Shown here: positions 8,831 through 17,788 of the stretch, piece by piece
Layout: the number at the start of each line of letters is the position of its first letter
How positions within the stretch are numbered: the stretch's first letter is position 1
Assembly (NCBI GenBank): GCA_943324925.2
Contig: CALPNL020000011.1
Location: 1 to 20,672 of the forward strand
DNA length: 20,672 nucleotides
Source: Chitinophaga pinensis
GTDB taxonomy: Bacteria > Bacteroidota > Bacteroidia > Flavobacteriales > Flavobacteriaceae
Direction of reading: 5' to 3'
Notes under the pieces: generated by a model
Told to the model about the DNA's origin: nothing
The model's database searches: none
The model's input: the letters and a program-made list of their open reading frames with translations, nothing else
Made by a program: the position numbers and the translations under genes

Positions 8831-10420
8831 TTACTCAAATTCAGAGGTAAAAAACAACTGAACATTTGGATATTTATTCTGTGTCATTTGAATGGTGAAA
8901 TCAGAGTCAGCTAAAAATACCAATTGATTGTATTTGTCGTGCGCCAGAAATTTCTGTTTGATTCTTCTAAATTCTTTAAACTCTTCACTTTTTGGATCAT
9001 TGGGTTTTACCCAACATGCTTTATGAACTGGAAAATTTTCATAGGTACATTTAGCGCCATATTCATGTTCTAAACGATATTGAATTACTTCATATTGAAG
9101 GGCACCAACCGTTCCAATAATTTTTCTGTTGTTCATTTCAAGAGTAAACAATTGCGCTACCCCTTCATCCATTAATTGGTCAATTCCTTTATCTAATTGT
9201 TTGGCTTTCATCGGGTCGGCATTATTAATGTATCTAAAATGCTCTGGTGAGAAACTAGGAATTCCTTTGAAACTCATAATTTCACCCTCTGTTAAGGTAT
9301 CTCCAATTTTAAAATTACCAGTATCGTGAAGACCTACAATATCTCCAGGATAGGAAATGTCTACAATCTCTTTTTTCTCCGCAAAAAAGGCATTTGGGCT
9401 AGAGAATTTTAGATTTTTCTTTTGTCGAACGTGGTAATACGGTTTATTTCTTTCAAATGTTCCCGACACAATCTTAATAAATGCTAATCTATCTCGGTGT
9501 TTTGGATCCATGTTGGCGTGTATTTTAAATACAAATCCCGTCATTTTTTCCTCTTTAGGATCAACTAATCGAGTTTCGGAATCTTTTGCCCTTGGTGATG
9601 GAGCTATTTCTACAAAACAATCTAAAAGTTCTCGTACTCCAAAGTTGTTTAATGCCGATCCAAAAAATACGGGTTGTAATTTACCATTCAAATAATCTTC
9701 CCGATTAAACTTTGGGTAAACTTCATCAATTAATTCTAATTCTTCACGAAGTCGATCTGCCGGTTTTTGACCAATAATTTTTTCTAATTCTGGACTCGCA
9801 ACATCTGAAAACGCGATCGTTTCTTCAATATTTTTTCTACTATCGCCACTAAAAAGATTGATATTCTGTTCCCAAAGATTATAAATCCCTTGAAAATCAT
9901 ACCCCATTCCAATTGGAAAGCTTAGCGGAGTAACTGACAATCCTAATTTTTTTTCCACTTCATCCATTAAATCAAAGGCGTCTTTTCCTTCTCTATCTAA
10001 TTTATTGATGAAAACTATAATTGGAATATTTCTCATTCTACAGACAGAAACTAATTTTTCTGTTTGCTCTTCAACCCCTTTTGCTACGTCAATAACCACA
10101 ATTACACTATCTACCGCAGTTAAAGTCCTGAAAGTATCTTCAGCAAAATCCTTGTGTCCTGGGGTGTCAAGAATATTAATTTTCTTATCACTATAATTAA
10201 ATGCCAAAACCGAGGTCGATACGGAAATCCCTCTTTGACGTTCAATTTCCATAAAGTCGGATGTGGCCCCTTTCTTTATTTTATTGTTTTTTACGGCACC
10301 AGCTTCCTGAATTGCACCACCGAAAAGCAATAATTTTTCTGTTAAAGTCGTTTTACCGGCATCAGGGTGCGATATAATTCCGAAAGTTCTTCTTCTTTCA
10401 ATTTCTTTTAAAAAGCTCAT
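8831..10420 (-). CDS. prfC: Peptide chain release factor 3 (RF3)
   Basis: RF3 is a translational GTPase that removes RF1/RF2 from the ribosome after peptide release. The 529-residue length is the same as E. coli PrfC as I recall it. All GTP-binding motifs are present: G1 SHPDAGKT (17-24), switch region with RQRGIS (61-66), G3 DTPGH (85-89), G4 NKLD (139-142) and G5 GSALNN (254-259). The RF3-type segment SDFMEIERQRGIS separates it from EF-G and the tetracycline-protection proteins. Beta-barrel domain 2 and the RF3 C-terminal domain (with GALQYEV) follow. The start at 10420 begins MSFLKEIERRRTFGII, as expected for the family. It is transcribed divergently from the isomerase operon and convergently with the giant gene. 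It looks intact, and nothing is unusual. Confidence 0.95.
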   Translation of the reverse strand: MSFLKEIERRRTFGIISHPDAGKTTLTEKLLLFGGAIQEAGAVKNNKIKKGATSDFMEIERQRGISVSTSVLAFNYSDKKINILDTPGHKDFAEDTFRTLTAVDSVIVVIDVAKGVEEQTEKLVSVCRMRNIPIIVFINKLDREGKDAFDLMDEVEKKLGLSVTPLSFPIGMGYDFQGIYNLWEQNINLFSGDSRKNIEETIAFSDVASPELEKIIGQKPADRLREELELIDEVYPKFNREDYLNGKLQPVFFGSALNNFGVRELLDCFVEIAPSPRAKDSETRLVDPKEEKMTGFVFKIHANMDPKHRDRLAFIKIVSGTFERNKPYYHVRQKKNLKFSSPNAFFAEKKEIVDISYPGDIVGLHDTGNFKIGDTLTEGEIMSFKGIPSFSPEHFRYINNADPMKAKQLDKGIDQLMDEGVAQLFTLEMNNRKIIGTVGALQYEVIQYRLEHEYGAKCTYENFPVHKACWVKPNDPKSEEFKEFRRIKQKFLAHDKYNQLVFLADSDFTIQMTQNKYPNVQLFFTSEFE

Positions 10421-10439
10421 ATGATTTGTAAATGGATTG

Positions 10440-10447
10440 CAAAAATA
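10440..10447 (-). promoter_or_regulatory. prfC: Candidate -7 element for prfC
   Basis: On the minus strand the sequence reads TATTTTTG, an exact TAnnTTTG Bacteroidota -7 element, 19 bases upstream of the prfC start codon. No good TTG/TTTG is seen at the expected upstream distance, so this is a half-supported promoter. It would leave a leader of only about 10-15 bases, which is plausible in a lineage that makes little use of Shine-Dalgarno pairing. Confidence 0.4.
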
Positions 10448-10541
10448 CTATTTATTCAACAAATATTTCTATAACAGGTTAAAGACTATATTATTTATGC
10501 GATTTATGTTAATAAATTTATGTTAATAGTACCTATGATAG

Positions 10542-10571
10542 TTGTATAATGTATTTGAATTGTTATTTTTG
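10542..10571 (+). promoter_or_regulatory. Bacteroidota-type promoter for the isomerase-moxR operon
   Basis: TTG at 10542-10544, a 19-base spacer, then TATTTTTG at 10564-10571 gives an exact match to the TTG-N19-TAnnTTTG consensus. The predicted start is near 10578, leaving a leader of about 50 bases before the ATG at 10630. Together with the prfC -7 element on the other strand it makes the 10421-10629 gap a divergent promoter region. Confidence 0.6.
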
Positions 10572-10629
10572 TGAGTTGCAATTTATACCTAGCTACTGCT
10601 AATAAATATTAAGTTAATTATTATTTAAA

Positions 10630-12612
10630 ATGAAAATGAAACAATTATTTTTTGGACTTTTATTATCTCTAAATTTAATCGGATTTGCTCAAAATAGTAC
10701 GAAAGAAGTTTTATTCACAATTGATAATAAATCGTATTACACCGACGAATTTGCTAGAGTGTACAAGAAAAATCTGGATTTAGTTAAAGATGAATCTCAA
10801 AAAGATTTAAATCAATACCTTGAATTATTTGTAGGATATAAATTAAAAATCAATAAAGCTAATAAACTTGGTCTTCAAGATGGTCCTGCTTATCAAAATG
10901 AGTTGAAATCCTACAGAAGCCAACTTTCAAAAAACTACACTTCCGATTCAAAAGTAACTAAGGAATTGGTGGAAGAAGGCTACAAACGTTTTTTAAAAGA
11001 AATTAAAGCGTCTCATATATTGTTTTCTCTAGATGAAAATGCGGCTCCTGAGGACTCGTTAAAAGTATACAAACAAGCTTTGGAGGTTAGAAAAAGAGCT
11101 ATTGCTGGTGAAGATTTTGGAAAATTAGCTGCTGAATTTTCTCAAGACCCTTCGGCCAAAGACAACAATGGTAATTTAGGCTATTTTACTGCTTTTAGAA
11201 TGGTTTATGCTTTTGAAACGGGTGCGTATAAAACACCGAAAGGAAGTATTTCTAACCCAGTTCGTACCCGTTTTGGTTATCATTTGATTAAAGTGGATGA
11301 CGTTCGTGATAATAGAGGAGATGTAGTTGTGGCTCATATCATGATCATGAATCCTTCGGCTAACCCCGAAAATAAAGACGAAGAAGATAAAGGAAAAAAT
11401 ACCATACAAGATATTTATAAAAAATTACAACAAGGGGAAAAATTTGAAGACCTTGCCAAACAATTCTCCGAAGATAAATCCTCCTCAACTAAAGGCGGGG
11501 TTTTAAACAGATTTGGATCAGGTCAATTAAGTTCTGAAGAGTTTGAAAATGTGGCCTTTAATTTGACTAAAGAAAACCCTGTTTCTGAGCCTTTCAAAAG
11601 TCAATACGGATGGCATATCGTTAAATTAATTGATAAATTCGCCGTTAAATCAATTGACGAAATGCGATCTGATTTAGAATCGAAGGTGAGTAAAGACGAT
11701 CGTTCTAGATTGATTACTGCTTCGATGAATGAAAAATTAAGAAAGAAATACAGCATTAAAAGAGACGATAAATTCTACGCTGTCCTTTCTAAAATAGTTA
11801 CAAATGATATTTATGAAGGAAAATGGGAAATCCCATCCGATTTAAAGTCGTACAATAAAAATTTGGCGACTATAAATGCAACAAAATCAATAACTGGAGC
11901 TGCATTTTTAAACTATATAAAAGACCAGCAAAAATCTAAAATTACCTTAAAACCGATTTCTAAATTGATTAATAAATTTTATGATACTTATTTGGATCAG
12001 GAATTATCGCAATATTATGATGATAATTTAGAAAAAGAATTTCCAGAGTTTTCTGCTGTCATGGACGAATACCGAGACGGATTATTACTTTTTGATTTAA
12101 TGGAAAAAGAAATTTGGACGAAATCAAAAACGGATTCTTTAGGATTAAAATCTTTTTATGAGAAAAATCTTAAAAATTACCAATGGAAAAATCGTTTGGA
12201 TGTAACAATTCTTTCTTCTACAAAATTAGACATCATAAAAAAAGCACAGAAATATTTTAAGAATGATAAATCAGTTGATTTTATTAAAGAAAAATTAAAT
12301 ATTAAAGATGGTGCTGTGAATATAATGTCTAAAGTAGGCGTTTTTGAAGAAGGAAATGAAGCATTGCCAAAAAGCTTAAAATTTGAAACAGGAATTTCAG
12401 ATATTATAAAAGAAGGAGAATATTATTTTGTAACTAAAGTAAATGAAACTTTGCCCGCAGGTCCAAAATCACTTGAAGAATGCAAAGGGAAAGCCATCAA
12501 CGATTACCAACAATATTTAGAAGAAAATTGGGTTAAAGACCTTAAAAATGAATTTAAAGTAGAGGTAAATCAATCTGTTTTTGAAAGTGTAAAAAAACAA
12601 TTGAAATCTTAA
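10630..12612 (+). CDS. Periplasmic peptidyl-prolyl isomerase with two parvulin domains
   Basis: The protein has 660 residues. An N-terminal signal (MKMKQLFFGLLLSLNLIGFA, cleavage near A20-Q21) sends it to the periplasm. After an N-terminal helical region come two PpiC/parvulin rotamase domains, about 126-226 and 232-336. Both keep the two active-site histidines of the fold: SHIL (His129) with YHLI (His218), and AHIM (His236) with WHIV (His329). Both should therefore be catalytically competent. The remaining 320 residues are a Lys/Glu-rich, mostly helical region that may bind clients; I do not recognise a named domain there. It probably folds outer-membrane or T9SS client proteins. It is the first gene of an apparent three-gene operon, 62 bases before the SurA-like gene. 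The ATG at 10630 is used; the Met two codons later is an equally possible start. Confidence 0.85.
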   Translation: MKMKQLFFGLLLSLNLIGFAQNSTKEVLFTIDNKSYYTDEFARVYKKNLDLVKDESQKDLNQYLELFVGYKLKINKANKLGLQDGPAYQNELKSYRSQLSKNYTSDSKVTKELVEEGYKRFLKEIKASHILFSLDENAAPEDSLKVYKQALEVRKRAIAGEDFGKLAAEFSQDPSAKDNNGNLGYFTAFRMVYAFETGAYKTPKGSISNPVRTRFGYHLIKVDDVRDNRGDVVVAHIMIMNPSANPENKDEEDKGKNTIQDIYKKLQQGEKFEDLAKQFSEDKSSSTKGGVLNRFGSGQLSSEEFENVAFNLTKENPVSEPFKSQYGWHIVKLIDKFAVKSIDEMRSDLESKVSKDDRSRLITASMNEKLRKKYSIKRDDKFYAVLSKIVTNDIYEGKWEIPSDLKSYNKNLATINATKSITGAAFLNYIKDQQKSKITLKPISKLINKFYDTYLDQELSQYYDDNLEKEFPEFSAVMDEYRDGLLLFDLMEKEIWTKSKTDSLGLKSFYEKNLKNYQWKNRLDVTILSSTKLDIIKKAQKYFKNDKSVDFIKEKLNIKDGAVNIMSKVGVFEEGNEALPKSLKFETGISDIIKEGEYYFVTKVNETLPAGPKSLEECKGKAINDYQQYLEENWVKDLKNEFKVEVNQSVFESVKKQLKS

Positions 12613-12674
12613 AACTGCACCCGAGGGTAAAAAAGTATTTAAAATAAATTAACAATATCGAATAGAATTAGCGG

Positions 12675-14105
12675 ATGATGACAATAAATAAATTAAATAG
12701 ACCATTTTTAAATACTAAAACTGCTTTAATTGTACTTTTTTCTGTTTTTGCTTTTGCAGTACAAGCACAAGAAATTATTAAAGAAAAACAAGCAGATTCC
12801 GTTAAAGTTAAATTGCCGCAATCTCGTCAAAAAGTAGACGGAATTATTGCTACTGTTGGAGAATATATGGTTTTAGATTCTGATATTGACAAAGCTTACC
12901 TTGAAATTTCAAGCCAAGGAAATTCAATTAAAGACATTACAAGATGCCAAATGTTAGGTAAATTATTGGAAGATAAGTTATATGCGCATCAAGCCATTCA
13001 AGATAGTATTATTGTTAGAGATGATGAAGTAAAGAAAATGATGGAAGATCGAATCAACTATATGGTCGAGCAAATTGGTTCTATGGACAAGGTGATTCAA
13101 TACTATAAGAAAAATACCGAGGAAGAATTCAAAACGTATTTCTTTGATGTTCTAAAGGAGAATAAGTTGGCAGAGGACATGCAGAAAAAGATTATTGATG
13201 CGGTTGAAGTGACTCCAGAGGAAGTTAGAACTTTTTTCAAAAAAATTCCTTTTACTGAATTACCTGTTTTTGGATCAGAAATGGAAGTTTCTCAAATTGT
13301 AGTTACCCCTAAAATTACAGAAGAAGAAAAGCAGAAAGTAATTGATAAACTCAAAGGGTTTAAAAAAGACATTCAGGGTGGATCTAGTTTTTTTAGTAAA
13401 GCAGTTTTATATTCTGAAGATCCTGGTTCACGATCTTCCGGAGGATTTTATAAAATGACACGTAAAACACCATTTGTTAAAGAGTTTAAAGACGTTGCTT
13501 TTAGTCTTGGTGAAGGAGAAATATCAGAACCTTTTGAAACAGAATTTGGGTTTCATATTATTTATGTAGAAAAAATAAGAGGACAGGAAATAGATTTACG
13601 TCATATTTTATTGATTCCAAAAGTTTCAGATGAATCATTGAAAGCTGCCAAAGAGAAAATCACTTTGATTAAAAAGAGAATTGAAGACAAAGAAATTACA
13701 TTTGCTGAAGCAGCACGAACATTATCTGATGAAAAAGAAACTAGAGCTAATGGTGGAGTTTTAATTAATCCTAAAACACAAGACACTCGATTTGAATTGA
13801 CCAAAATGGATCCTTCATTGTATTCAAATGTTTCTAGTTTAAAAGAAGGTGAAGTTACTTCTCCTTTGGGCGAAGAAGACCAAACGGGAAAAAAGAAATT
13901 TAAATTGCTAACGGTTACCAATCGAATTAATGAGCATATCGCAGATTATGCTCAAGATTATATAAAAATTAAAAACCTTGCTTTGAAAGAAAAACAAATT
14001 AAAGCAATCGGAAAATGGTTTGAAGAAAAAATTAAAGAGACTTTCATTAAAATTAATGGTGAATATAGAGATTGTGTTTTTACCAATAACTGGTTAAAAA
14101 AGTAA
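12675..14105 (+). CDS. surA: SurA-like periplasmic chaperone/peptidyl-prolyl isomerase
   Basis: The 476-residue protein has a signal peptide (hydrophobic 16-30, likely cleavage after AQA31) followed by a SurA N-terminal chaperone region (about 55-180, beginning VDGIIATVGEYMVLDSDI). Two parvulin-like domains (about 203-303 and 307-417) and a C-terminal helix complete the SurA layout. SurA escorts unfolded outer-membrane proteins across the periplasm to the BAM complex. The first parvulin domain has SQIV where the first catalytic His is expected (Gln207) but keeps FHII (His294). The second keeps RHIL (His310) but has FKLL where the second His is expected. Each domain is thus missing half of the usual His pair, so chaperone function without strong isomerase activity is likely. 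The next gene, moxR, starts 54 bases downstream. ATG-ATG makes the exact start uncertain by one codon. Confidence 0.85.
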   Translation: MMTINKLNRPFLNTKTALIVLFSVFAFAVQAQEIIKEKQADSVKVKLPQSRQKVDGIIATVGEYMVLDSDIDKAYLEISSQGNSIKDITRCQMLGKLLEDKLYAHQAIQDSIIVRDDEVKKMMEDRINYMVEQIGSMDKVIQYYKKNTEEEFKTYFFDVLKENKLAEDMQKKIIDAVEVTPEEVRTFFKKIPFTELPVFGSEMEVSQIVVTPKITEEEKQKVIDKLKGFKKDIQGGSSFFSKAVLYSEDPGSRSSGGFYKMTRKTPFVKEFKDVAFSLGEGEISEPFETEFGFHIIYVEKIRGQEIDLRHILLIPKVSDESLKAAKEKITLIKKRIEDKEITFAEAARTLSDEKETRANGGVLINPKTQDTRFELTKMDPSLYSNVSSLKEGEVTSPLGEEDQTGKKKFKLLTVTNRINEHIADYAQDYIKIKNLALKEKQIKAIGKWFEEKIKETFIKINGEYRDCVFTNNWLKK

Positions 14106-14159
14106 CATTCTATTCCATCAGAATTTATTACGCCAATCTAAATTCTATAACAATAAAAA

Positions 14160-15113
14160 ATGTCTGACGTAGCCGAAATAAATAAATTAGTTCAAAAAAG
14201 AATTGAGCTTAAAAAAGAAATTGCAAAAATTATTGTTGGTCAAGAAGAAGTGGTTGATCAAATAGTATTGAGTATTTTCTCAGGTGGTCATGCGCTATTA
14301 GTTGGTGTGCCAGGTTTGGCAAAAACATTGATGGTCAACACCATTTCACAAGCTTTGGGATTGGATTTCAAAAGGATTCAGTTTACCCCTGACTTAATGC
14401 CTTCGGATATATTAGGGAGTGAAATTTTAGATGAAAATCGTCAGTTTAAATTCTTAAAAGGACCTATTTTTTCTAATATCATTTTAGCGGATGAGATTAA
14501 CAGAACACCACCAAAAACACAAGCGGCTTTACTAGAAGCCATGCAAGAAAGAGCCGTAACTATTTCGGGTCACAACTATAAATTAGACTTGCCTTACTTT
14601 GTTTTAGCTACACAAAACCCAATTGAGCAAGAAGGAACGTATCCATTACCAGAAGCGCAATTAGATCGTTTTATGTTCTCTATAAAATTAGATTATCCTA
14701 CTTTTGAAGAAGAAGTTCAAGTGGTTAAAAATACTACTTCAAATTCTGATATTAAGGTAAATCCTTTGTTTAGTTCCCAAGAAATTATCGATTTCCAACA
14801 ATTAATAAGAAGAATTCCAGTTGCCGATAATGTCGTGGAATATGCTGTGACTTTAGTCAGTAAGACGCGACCTGACAATTCACTTTCAAATGATTTTGTT
14901 AAAAATTATATTGATTGGGGAGCAGGGCCTAGAGCCTCTCAAAATTTAATTTTGGCTGCTAAAGCAAATGCAGCCTTTAATGGTAAATTCTCGCCAGATA
15001 TTGAAGATGTAAAAGCAGTAGCTATTGGTATTTTAAGACACCGTGTGGTAAAAAATTATAAAGCGGATGCCGAAGGAATTTCAATTGAAAATATAATCGA
15101 ATCTTTATTGTAA
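14160..15113 (+). CDS. MoxR-family AAA+ ATPase
   Basis: The 317-residue cytoplasmic ATPase belongs to the MoxR (AAA_3) family, which acts as a chaperone in maturation of other proteins, often together with von Willebrand A proteins. Motifs seen: Walker A GVPGLAKT (49-56), Walker B ILADEIN (108-114), sensor 1 TQNP (151-154) and the arginine-finger region QLDRF (167-171). The AAA lid domain fills the C-terminal third. Length is normal for the family. It is the last gene of the isomerase run, 54 bases after the SurA-like gene, and is followed by a terminator. The DUF58 and BatA/BatB-type genes that often follow moxR in this phylum are absent here, so its partner must be encoded elsewhere. The gene is clearly MoxR-type, but its client is unknown. 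Confidence 0.9.
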   Translation: MSDVAEINKLVQKRIELKKEIAKIIVGQEEVVDQIVLSIFSGGHALLVGVPGLAKTLMVNTISQALGLDFKRIQFTPDLMPSDILGSEILDENRQFKFLKGPIFSNIILADEINRTPPKTQAALLEAMQERAVTISGHNYKLDLPYFVLATQNPIEQEGTYPLPEAQLDRFMFSIKLDYPTFEEEVQVVKNTTSNSDIKVNPLFSSQEIIDFQQLIRRIPVADNVVEYAVTLVSKTRPDNSLSNDFVKNYIDWGAGPRASQNLILAAKANAAFNGKFSPDIEDVKAVAIGILRHRVVKNYKADAEGISIENIIESLL

Positions 15114-15133
15114 TATTAGGATCAATAAATAAT

Positions 15134-15170
15134 AAAACCTCAAATTTTTCAAAGATTTGAGGTTTTTTTT
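15134..15170 (+). terminator. Rho-independent terminator after moxR
   Basis: The 12-bp stem AAAACCTCAAAT (15134-15145) pairs with ATTTGAGGTTTT (15155-15166) around a nine-base loop, and the T run continues to 15170. It starts about 20 bases after the moxR stop and closes the three-gene operon ahead of the separately promoted aconitase gene. Confidence 0.85.
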
Positions 15171-15323
15171 GTTGCAGTAAATTTCGGATTTCATAAAAAT
15201 CTCGCGGATATTTATTAATAAGGCAATATTTTAATATTATTTTGTTTTTTTACTAATTATAAGTCGTTTTATTGCTATTTTTTAAATAATAATCAGTTTA
15301 AAACCTAGTTTTATTAAAATATC

Positions 15324-15353
15324 TTTAATATTAAATGTTATTGCTTAAATTTG
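15324..15353 (+). promoter_or_regulatory. Candidate promoter for the aconitase gene
   Basis: TAAATTTG at 15346-15353 is an exact TAnnTTTG -7 element. A weaker TTT (15324-15326) sits 19 bases upstream where TTG or TTTG is expected. Initiation near 15360 would give a leader of about 20 bases before the ATG at 15381. The rest of the 15171-15323 stretch is A/T-rich with no gene or other signal that I can support. Confidence 0.5.
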
Positions 15354-15380
15354 TATTCTTATAAACTAATTTAGATTACT

Positions 15381-17645
15381 ATGGCTTTTGATATAGAAAT
15401 GATAAAAAAGGTTTACAACAATATGCCTTCTCGAGTAGATAGAGCAAGAGCCATTGTTGGAAGACCCTTAACCTTGACAGAGAAAATTTTATATACGCAC
15501 CTTTGGGAAGGAACTCCTTCTCAAGCGTTTAAAAATGGAGTTGACTATGTTGACTTTGCTCCAGACCGCGTAGCTTGTCAAGATGCTACTGCACAAATGG
15601 CTTTATTGCAATTTATGCACGCTGGAAAGAAAACGGTAGCAGTTCCAACAACGGTGCACTGTGACCACTTAATTCAAGCGAAAGTTGGTGCTTCTACCGA
15701 TTTAGCTGTTGCAAACTCACAATCGAAAGAAGTTTTTGATTTCCTATCATCAGTTTCAAATAAATACGGAATTGGATTCTGGAAACCAGGATCAGGAATT
15801 ATTCACCAAATAGTTTTAGAAAATTATGCGTTTCCAGGCGGAATGATGATTGGTACTGACTCACATACTGTTAATGCAGGTGGTTTAGGGATGCTGGCTA
15901 TTGGTGTTGGTGGTGCTGATGCGGTTGATGTAATGTCAGGTATGTCTTGGGAATTGAAATTTCCAAAATTAATTGGAGTTAAATTAACAGGAAAATTAAA
16001 CGGTTGGACTGCTCCAAAAGATGTAATTCTTAAAGTGGCTGATATCCTTACTGTTAAAGGTGGTACTGGTGCTATTGTTGAATATTTTGGTGAAGGTGCA
16101 ACAAATATGTCTTGTACTGGTAAAGGTACCATTTGTAACATGGGTGCTGAAATTGGCGCAACCACTTCTACTTTTGGTTATGATGATTCAATGAGAAGAT
16201 ATTTAGCGGCTACGGGTCGTCAAGATGTAGTGGATGCTGCCGATAAAGTAGCCGATTATTTAACTGGTGATGCGGAAGTATATGCCAATCCAGAAAAGTA
16301 TTTTGATCAATTAATCGAGATTAATTTAAGTAAATTAGAGCCATACATCAATGGTCCTTTTACACCAGATAGAGGAACTCCAGTTTCTAAAATGAAAGAA
16401 GAAGCCGCTAAAAATGGCTGGCCTTTAAAAGTAGAATGGGGATTGATAGGTTCTTGTACCAACTCTTCCTATGAGGATATGGCTCGTGCCGCTTCAATTG
16501 TAGAACAAGCTGTAGCTCATGGAATTTCTCCTAAAGCTGAATTTGGAATTAACCCAGGATCAGAGCAAATTAGATATACAATCGAAAGAGATGGCATTAT
16601 TGCTACTTTCGAAAAAATGGGAACTAAAGTTTTCACCAATGCCTGCGGACCATGTATTGGTCAATGGGATAGAGAAGGTGCTGATAAAGGAGAGAAAAAT
16701 ACTATTGTTCACTCTTTTAATAGAAATTTTTCTAAGCGTGCCGATGGAAATCCAAATACACATGCCTTTGTAACTTCACCAGAAATGGTAGCAGCATTAG
16801 CAATTTCAGGAGATTTATCTTTCAATCCAATAACAGATACTTTATTGAATGATAATGGTGAAGCAGTAAAATTGCTTCCTCCAAATGGAGATGAATTGCC
16901 TACAAGAGGTTTCGCAGTGGATGATAATGGATTCCAAGCTCCTGCAGCTGACGGTAGCGGAGTAGTAGTTGCTGTTTCTGAAACCTCAGATAGGTTGCAA
17001 TTATTGGCACCATTTGATGCTTGGGATGGTAAAAATTATACAGGTGCAAAATTATTAATCAAAGCATTTGGTAAATGTACTACCGATCATATTTCTATGG
17101 CTGGACCTTGGTTGAGATTCCGTGGACATTTAGATAATATTTCAAATAACATGTTGATTGGAGCTGTAAATGCTTTCAATCAAGAAGCCAATAAAGTTAA
17201 AAATCAATTAACAGGTGCCTATGAGGCAGTTCCTGCGGTAGCAAGAGCTTATAAAGCTGCTGGTGTACCGAGTATTGTGGTTGGTGATCAAAATTATGGT
17301 GAAGGTTCTTCAAGAGAGCATGCTGCTATGGAACCTCGTTTTCTAGGAGTTAAAGCGGTTTTGGTAAAATCATTTGCACGTATTCACGAAACCAATTTGA
17401 AAAAGCAAGGGATGTTAGCGTTGACTTTTGCAAATGAAGCCGATTATGACAAAATTCAAGAAAATGACACTATCAATTTCTTAGATTTAGTTGATTTTGC
17501 TCCAGGCAAACCATTGTCAATTGAATTTGCTCACGAGGATGGTTCTAAAGATTTAATTCTGGCAAATCATACTTATAATGACAGTCAAATAGGTTGGTTT
17601 GTTGCTGGTTCAGCATTGAACTTAATTGCTGCTGGTAAAGCATAA
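15381..17645 (+). CDS. Aconitate hydratase (mitochondrial-type aconitase)
   Basis: Aconitase interconverts citrate and isocitrate in the TCA cycle using a [4Fe-4S] cluster. The 754-residue protein has all three cluster ligands: Cys359 in GSCTNSS (357-363), and Cys422 and Cys425 in ACGPCIGQ. The 63- and 3-residue spacings equal those I recall for mitochondrial aconitase (ACO2). Substrate-side motifs include TTVHCDH (90-96), GTDSHT (158-163) and GDQNYGEGSSREH in the swivelling C-terminal domain (635-647). The length and domain order (1-2-3 then swivel domain 4) fit the ACO2-like class rather than the ~900-residue AcnA/IRP or the AcnB class. The start ATG at 15381 gives the expected N-terminus. 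It is monocistronic: a promoter lies in front and a strong hairpin behind. Confidence 0.95.
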   Translation: MAFDIEMIKKVYNNMPSRVDRARAIVGRPLTLTEKILYTHLWEGTPSQAFKNGVDYVDFAPDRVACQDATAQMALLQFMHAGKKTVAVPTTVHCDHLIQAKVGASTDLAVANSQSKEVFDFLSSVSNKYGIGFWKPGSGIIHQIVLENYAFPGGMMIGTDSHTVNAGGLGMLAIGVGGADAVDVMSGMSWELKFPKLIGVKLTGKLNGWTAPKDVILKVADILTVKGGTGAIVEYFGEGATNMSCTGKGTICNMGAEIGATTSTFGYDDSMRRYLAATGRQDVVDAADKVADYLTGDAEVYANPEKYFDQLIEINLSKLEPYINGPFTPDRGTPVSKMKEEAAKNGWPLKVEWGLIGSCTNSSYEDMARAASIVEQAVAHGISPKAEFGINPGSEQIRYTIERDGIIATFEKMGTKVFTNACGPCIGQWDREGADKGEKNTIVHSFNRNFSKRADGNPNTHAFVTSPEMVAALAISGDLSFNPITDTLLNDNGEAVKLLPPNGDELPTRGFAVDDNGFQAPAADGSGVVVAVSETSDRLQLLAPFDAWDGKNYTGAKLLIKAFGKCTTDHISMAGPWLRFRGHLDNISNNMLIGAVNAFNQEANKVKNQLTGAYEAVPAVARAYKAAGVPSIVVGDQNYGEGSSREHAAMEPRFLGVKAVLVKSFARIHETNLKKQGMLALTFANEADYDKIQENDTINFLDLVDFAPGKPLSIEFAHEDGSKDLILANHTYNDSQIGWFVAGSALNLIAAGKA

Positions 17646-17664
17646 ATAAGCATTTTTATGATAA

Positions 17665-17696
17665 AAAAAACGCGCTGTGAAAACAGTGCGTTTTTT
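17665..17696 (+). terminator. Rho-independent terminator after the aconitase gene
   Basis: A 14-bp stem (17665-17678 with 17683-17696) has one G-U pair, a GAAA tetraloop and a GC-rich core (CGCGCTGT/ACAGTGCG), and ends in a T run. It begins 19 bases after the aconitase stop codon. The stable tetraloop makes this a confident call. Confidence 0.9.
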
Positions 17697-17788
17697 GTTT
17701 GTTGAAGTAAAAACAATAGTTATTGATTTAAGATATTTTGTACGCTTCATTAAAAATTCTATCTTTAACCAAACCAAAAACCAAAATT

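Noticed and set aside
12619..12628. ACCC-GA-GGGT mini-palindrome followed by As between the two isomerase genes
   Set aside because: A two-base loop cannot form a stable hairpin, and a run of As rather than Ts follows on the coding strand. It is not a terminator.
16519..16773. An 84-codon plus-strand frame inside the aconitase gene
   Set aside because: It is a shifted frame across the conserved iron-sulfur ligand region of an intact aconitase gene. It has no start signal or recognisable product.
17734..17740. TATTTTG as a -7 element for the permease
   Set aside because: The spacing inside the element is one base short of TAnnTTTG, and no TTG lies at the right upstream distance. It is too weak to list as a promoter.
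17738..17788. Upstream TTG start that would extend the permease by 17 residues
   Set aside because: The extra residues are not family-like, TTG is a rare start, and the region overlaps a promoter-like TATTTTG. The ATG at 17789 gives a typical APC N-terminus.
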